Shown here: one piece after another, positions 63,672 to 64,000 of the stretch
Layout: each line of letters begins with the position of its first letter
Numbering within the stretch: the first letter of the stretch is position 1
Assembly: GCA_902776435.1 (NCBI GenBank)
Contig: CACYQB010000002.1
Coordinates: 62,001-126,000, forward strand
Source: an uncultured Bacteroidales bacterium
GTDB taxonomy: Bacteria > Bacteroidota > Bacteroidia > Bacteroidales > Muribaculaceae
Length of the DNA: 64,000 nucleotides
Reading direction: 5' to 3'
Made by a program: the position numbers and the translations under genes
The notes under the pieces: model-generated
The model's database searches: none
Told to the model about the DNA's origin: nothing
The model's input: only the letters and a program-made list of their open reading frames with translations

Positions 63672-64000
63672 TTATTTGAACAGTTCTAGCTTCTCGTCGT
63701 CAGCGATGACGACATCACTAGTGACCACGCAATCCAATGGGCGGTCATGAGGCTCAACGGGCACTTCGTCAACCAACTGGAAATCACAGGCCACGCCGAT
63801 AGTCGGGCAATGGGTAGTACTCAGCAAACGGTCGTAAAAGCCTTTACCGCGGCCCAAGCGGTTACGCTTCTCGTCAAGTGCTACAGCGGGCACGATGATA
63901 AGTTCCAGACAAGAGGGGTCAACAGGTTCTCCCACGGGCTCACCGATGTGAAACTTGTTATTGTCGTCCAGACTCTGGGCACCATGGTAGGGCACAATCT
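63672..64000 (-). CDS. 5-formyltetrahydrofolate cyclo-ligase, C-terminal part
   Basis: Only the last ~109 residues are in the window; the frame stays open to the edge, so the start lies beyond 64000. The visible part carries the family signature LGRGKGFYDRLL, preceded by IIVPAVALDEKRNRLG and followed by VACDFQLVDEVPVEPHDRPLD. The enzyme turns 5-formyl-THF into 5,10-methenyl-THF in the cytosol, using ATP. A GTG at 63995 could be read as a start but would cut the protein in half, so truncation by the window is far more likely. It is co-directional with the M16 peptidase 28 bp downstream. Confidence 0.9.
   Translation of the reverse strand, partial: IVPYHGAQSLDDNNKFHIGEPVGEPVDPSCLELIIVPAVALDEKRNRLGRGKGFYDRLLSTTHCPTIGVACDFQLVDEVPVEPHDRPLDCVVTSDVVIADDEKLELFK

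Noticed and set aside
63672-63995. Complete 107-residue protein starting at GTG 63995
   Set aside because: The frame continues to the window edge and the cyclo-ligase family is about 170-190 residues, so this is the C-terminal part of a longer gene.

Overview
The window is about 64 kb of chromosome from a member of the Bacteroidales. The sequence fits a gut lineage such as Muribaculaceae or Prevotellaceae, but I cannot settle the family. The evidence is the fused lpxC-fabZ gene, a GT3-type glycogen synthase, a lipoprotein TamA homologue (TamL) beside tamB, a two-subunit methylmalonyl-CoA mutase, DUF4827 beside an NrnA-like DHH protein, a BspA/dockerin surface protein, and many promoters of the Bacteroidetes type (TTTG, 19-21 bp, TAnnTTTG). 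I see no phage, insertion sequence, CRISPR array or rRNA. This is mostly core chromosome with a few accessory surface and glycan genes.

Layout. 1-7 kb: a glycosyltransferase cut by the window edge, rpsP, tRNA-Gln(CUG), an FtsX/LolE-like permease, a secreted phosphoesterase with a beta-propeller, and the udk-lptB pair. 7-9.4 kb: a large BspA-like repeat protein with a C-terminal dockerin-like module. 9.4-16.6 kb: dnaK, preceded by an unusual 564-bp regulatory region, then glycogen synthase and alpha-glucan phosphorylase. 16.7-24 kb: tamB-tamL, overlapping. 24-31.2 kb: an EEP-family phosphatase, nrnA-like, a DUF4827 lipoprotein, glmM, comEC and aroE. 31.4-39.6 kb: an MCE/MlaD protein, dnaA, gyrA and two paralogous TPR proteins. 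39.7-44.9 kb (minus strand): a lipid A operon (lpxD, lpxC-fabZ, lpxA) and a B3/B4-tsaC-thioredoxin operon. 45-51.5 kb: a serine hydrolase, a GH18 protein and mutA-mutB. 51.6-58.3 kb: an unrecognised membrane-anchored protein and a GH2-GH3 operon. 58.3-64 kb: an AGCS symporter, rsgA, an M16 peptidase and the C-terminal part of a 5-formyl-THF cyclo-ligase.

How the genes fit together. Several genes serve the cell envelope: lptB, the lpx operon, tamB/tamL, the MCE protein, glmM and the FtsX-like permease. Glycogen synthase and phosphorylase form a glucan storage pair. The GH2/GH3 operon and the GH18 protein act on external glycans. mutA/mutB belong to the succinate-propionate route.

The most notable non-coding signals are: (i) a canonical-looking sigma-54 -24/-12 element next to TGTCAG/CTGACA inverted repeats upstream of dnaK; (ii) a family of degenerate 7-bp tandem repeats in intergenic gaps; (iii) a duplicated inverted repeat that supplies the -33 box of the udk promoter; (iv) promoters so close to start codons that leaderless mRNAs are likely; and (v) a terminator between tRNA-Gln and rpsP with no second promoter visible. 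None of the protein-coding loci looks like a wholly undescribed system. The dnaK control region is the best candidate for something new.
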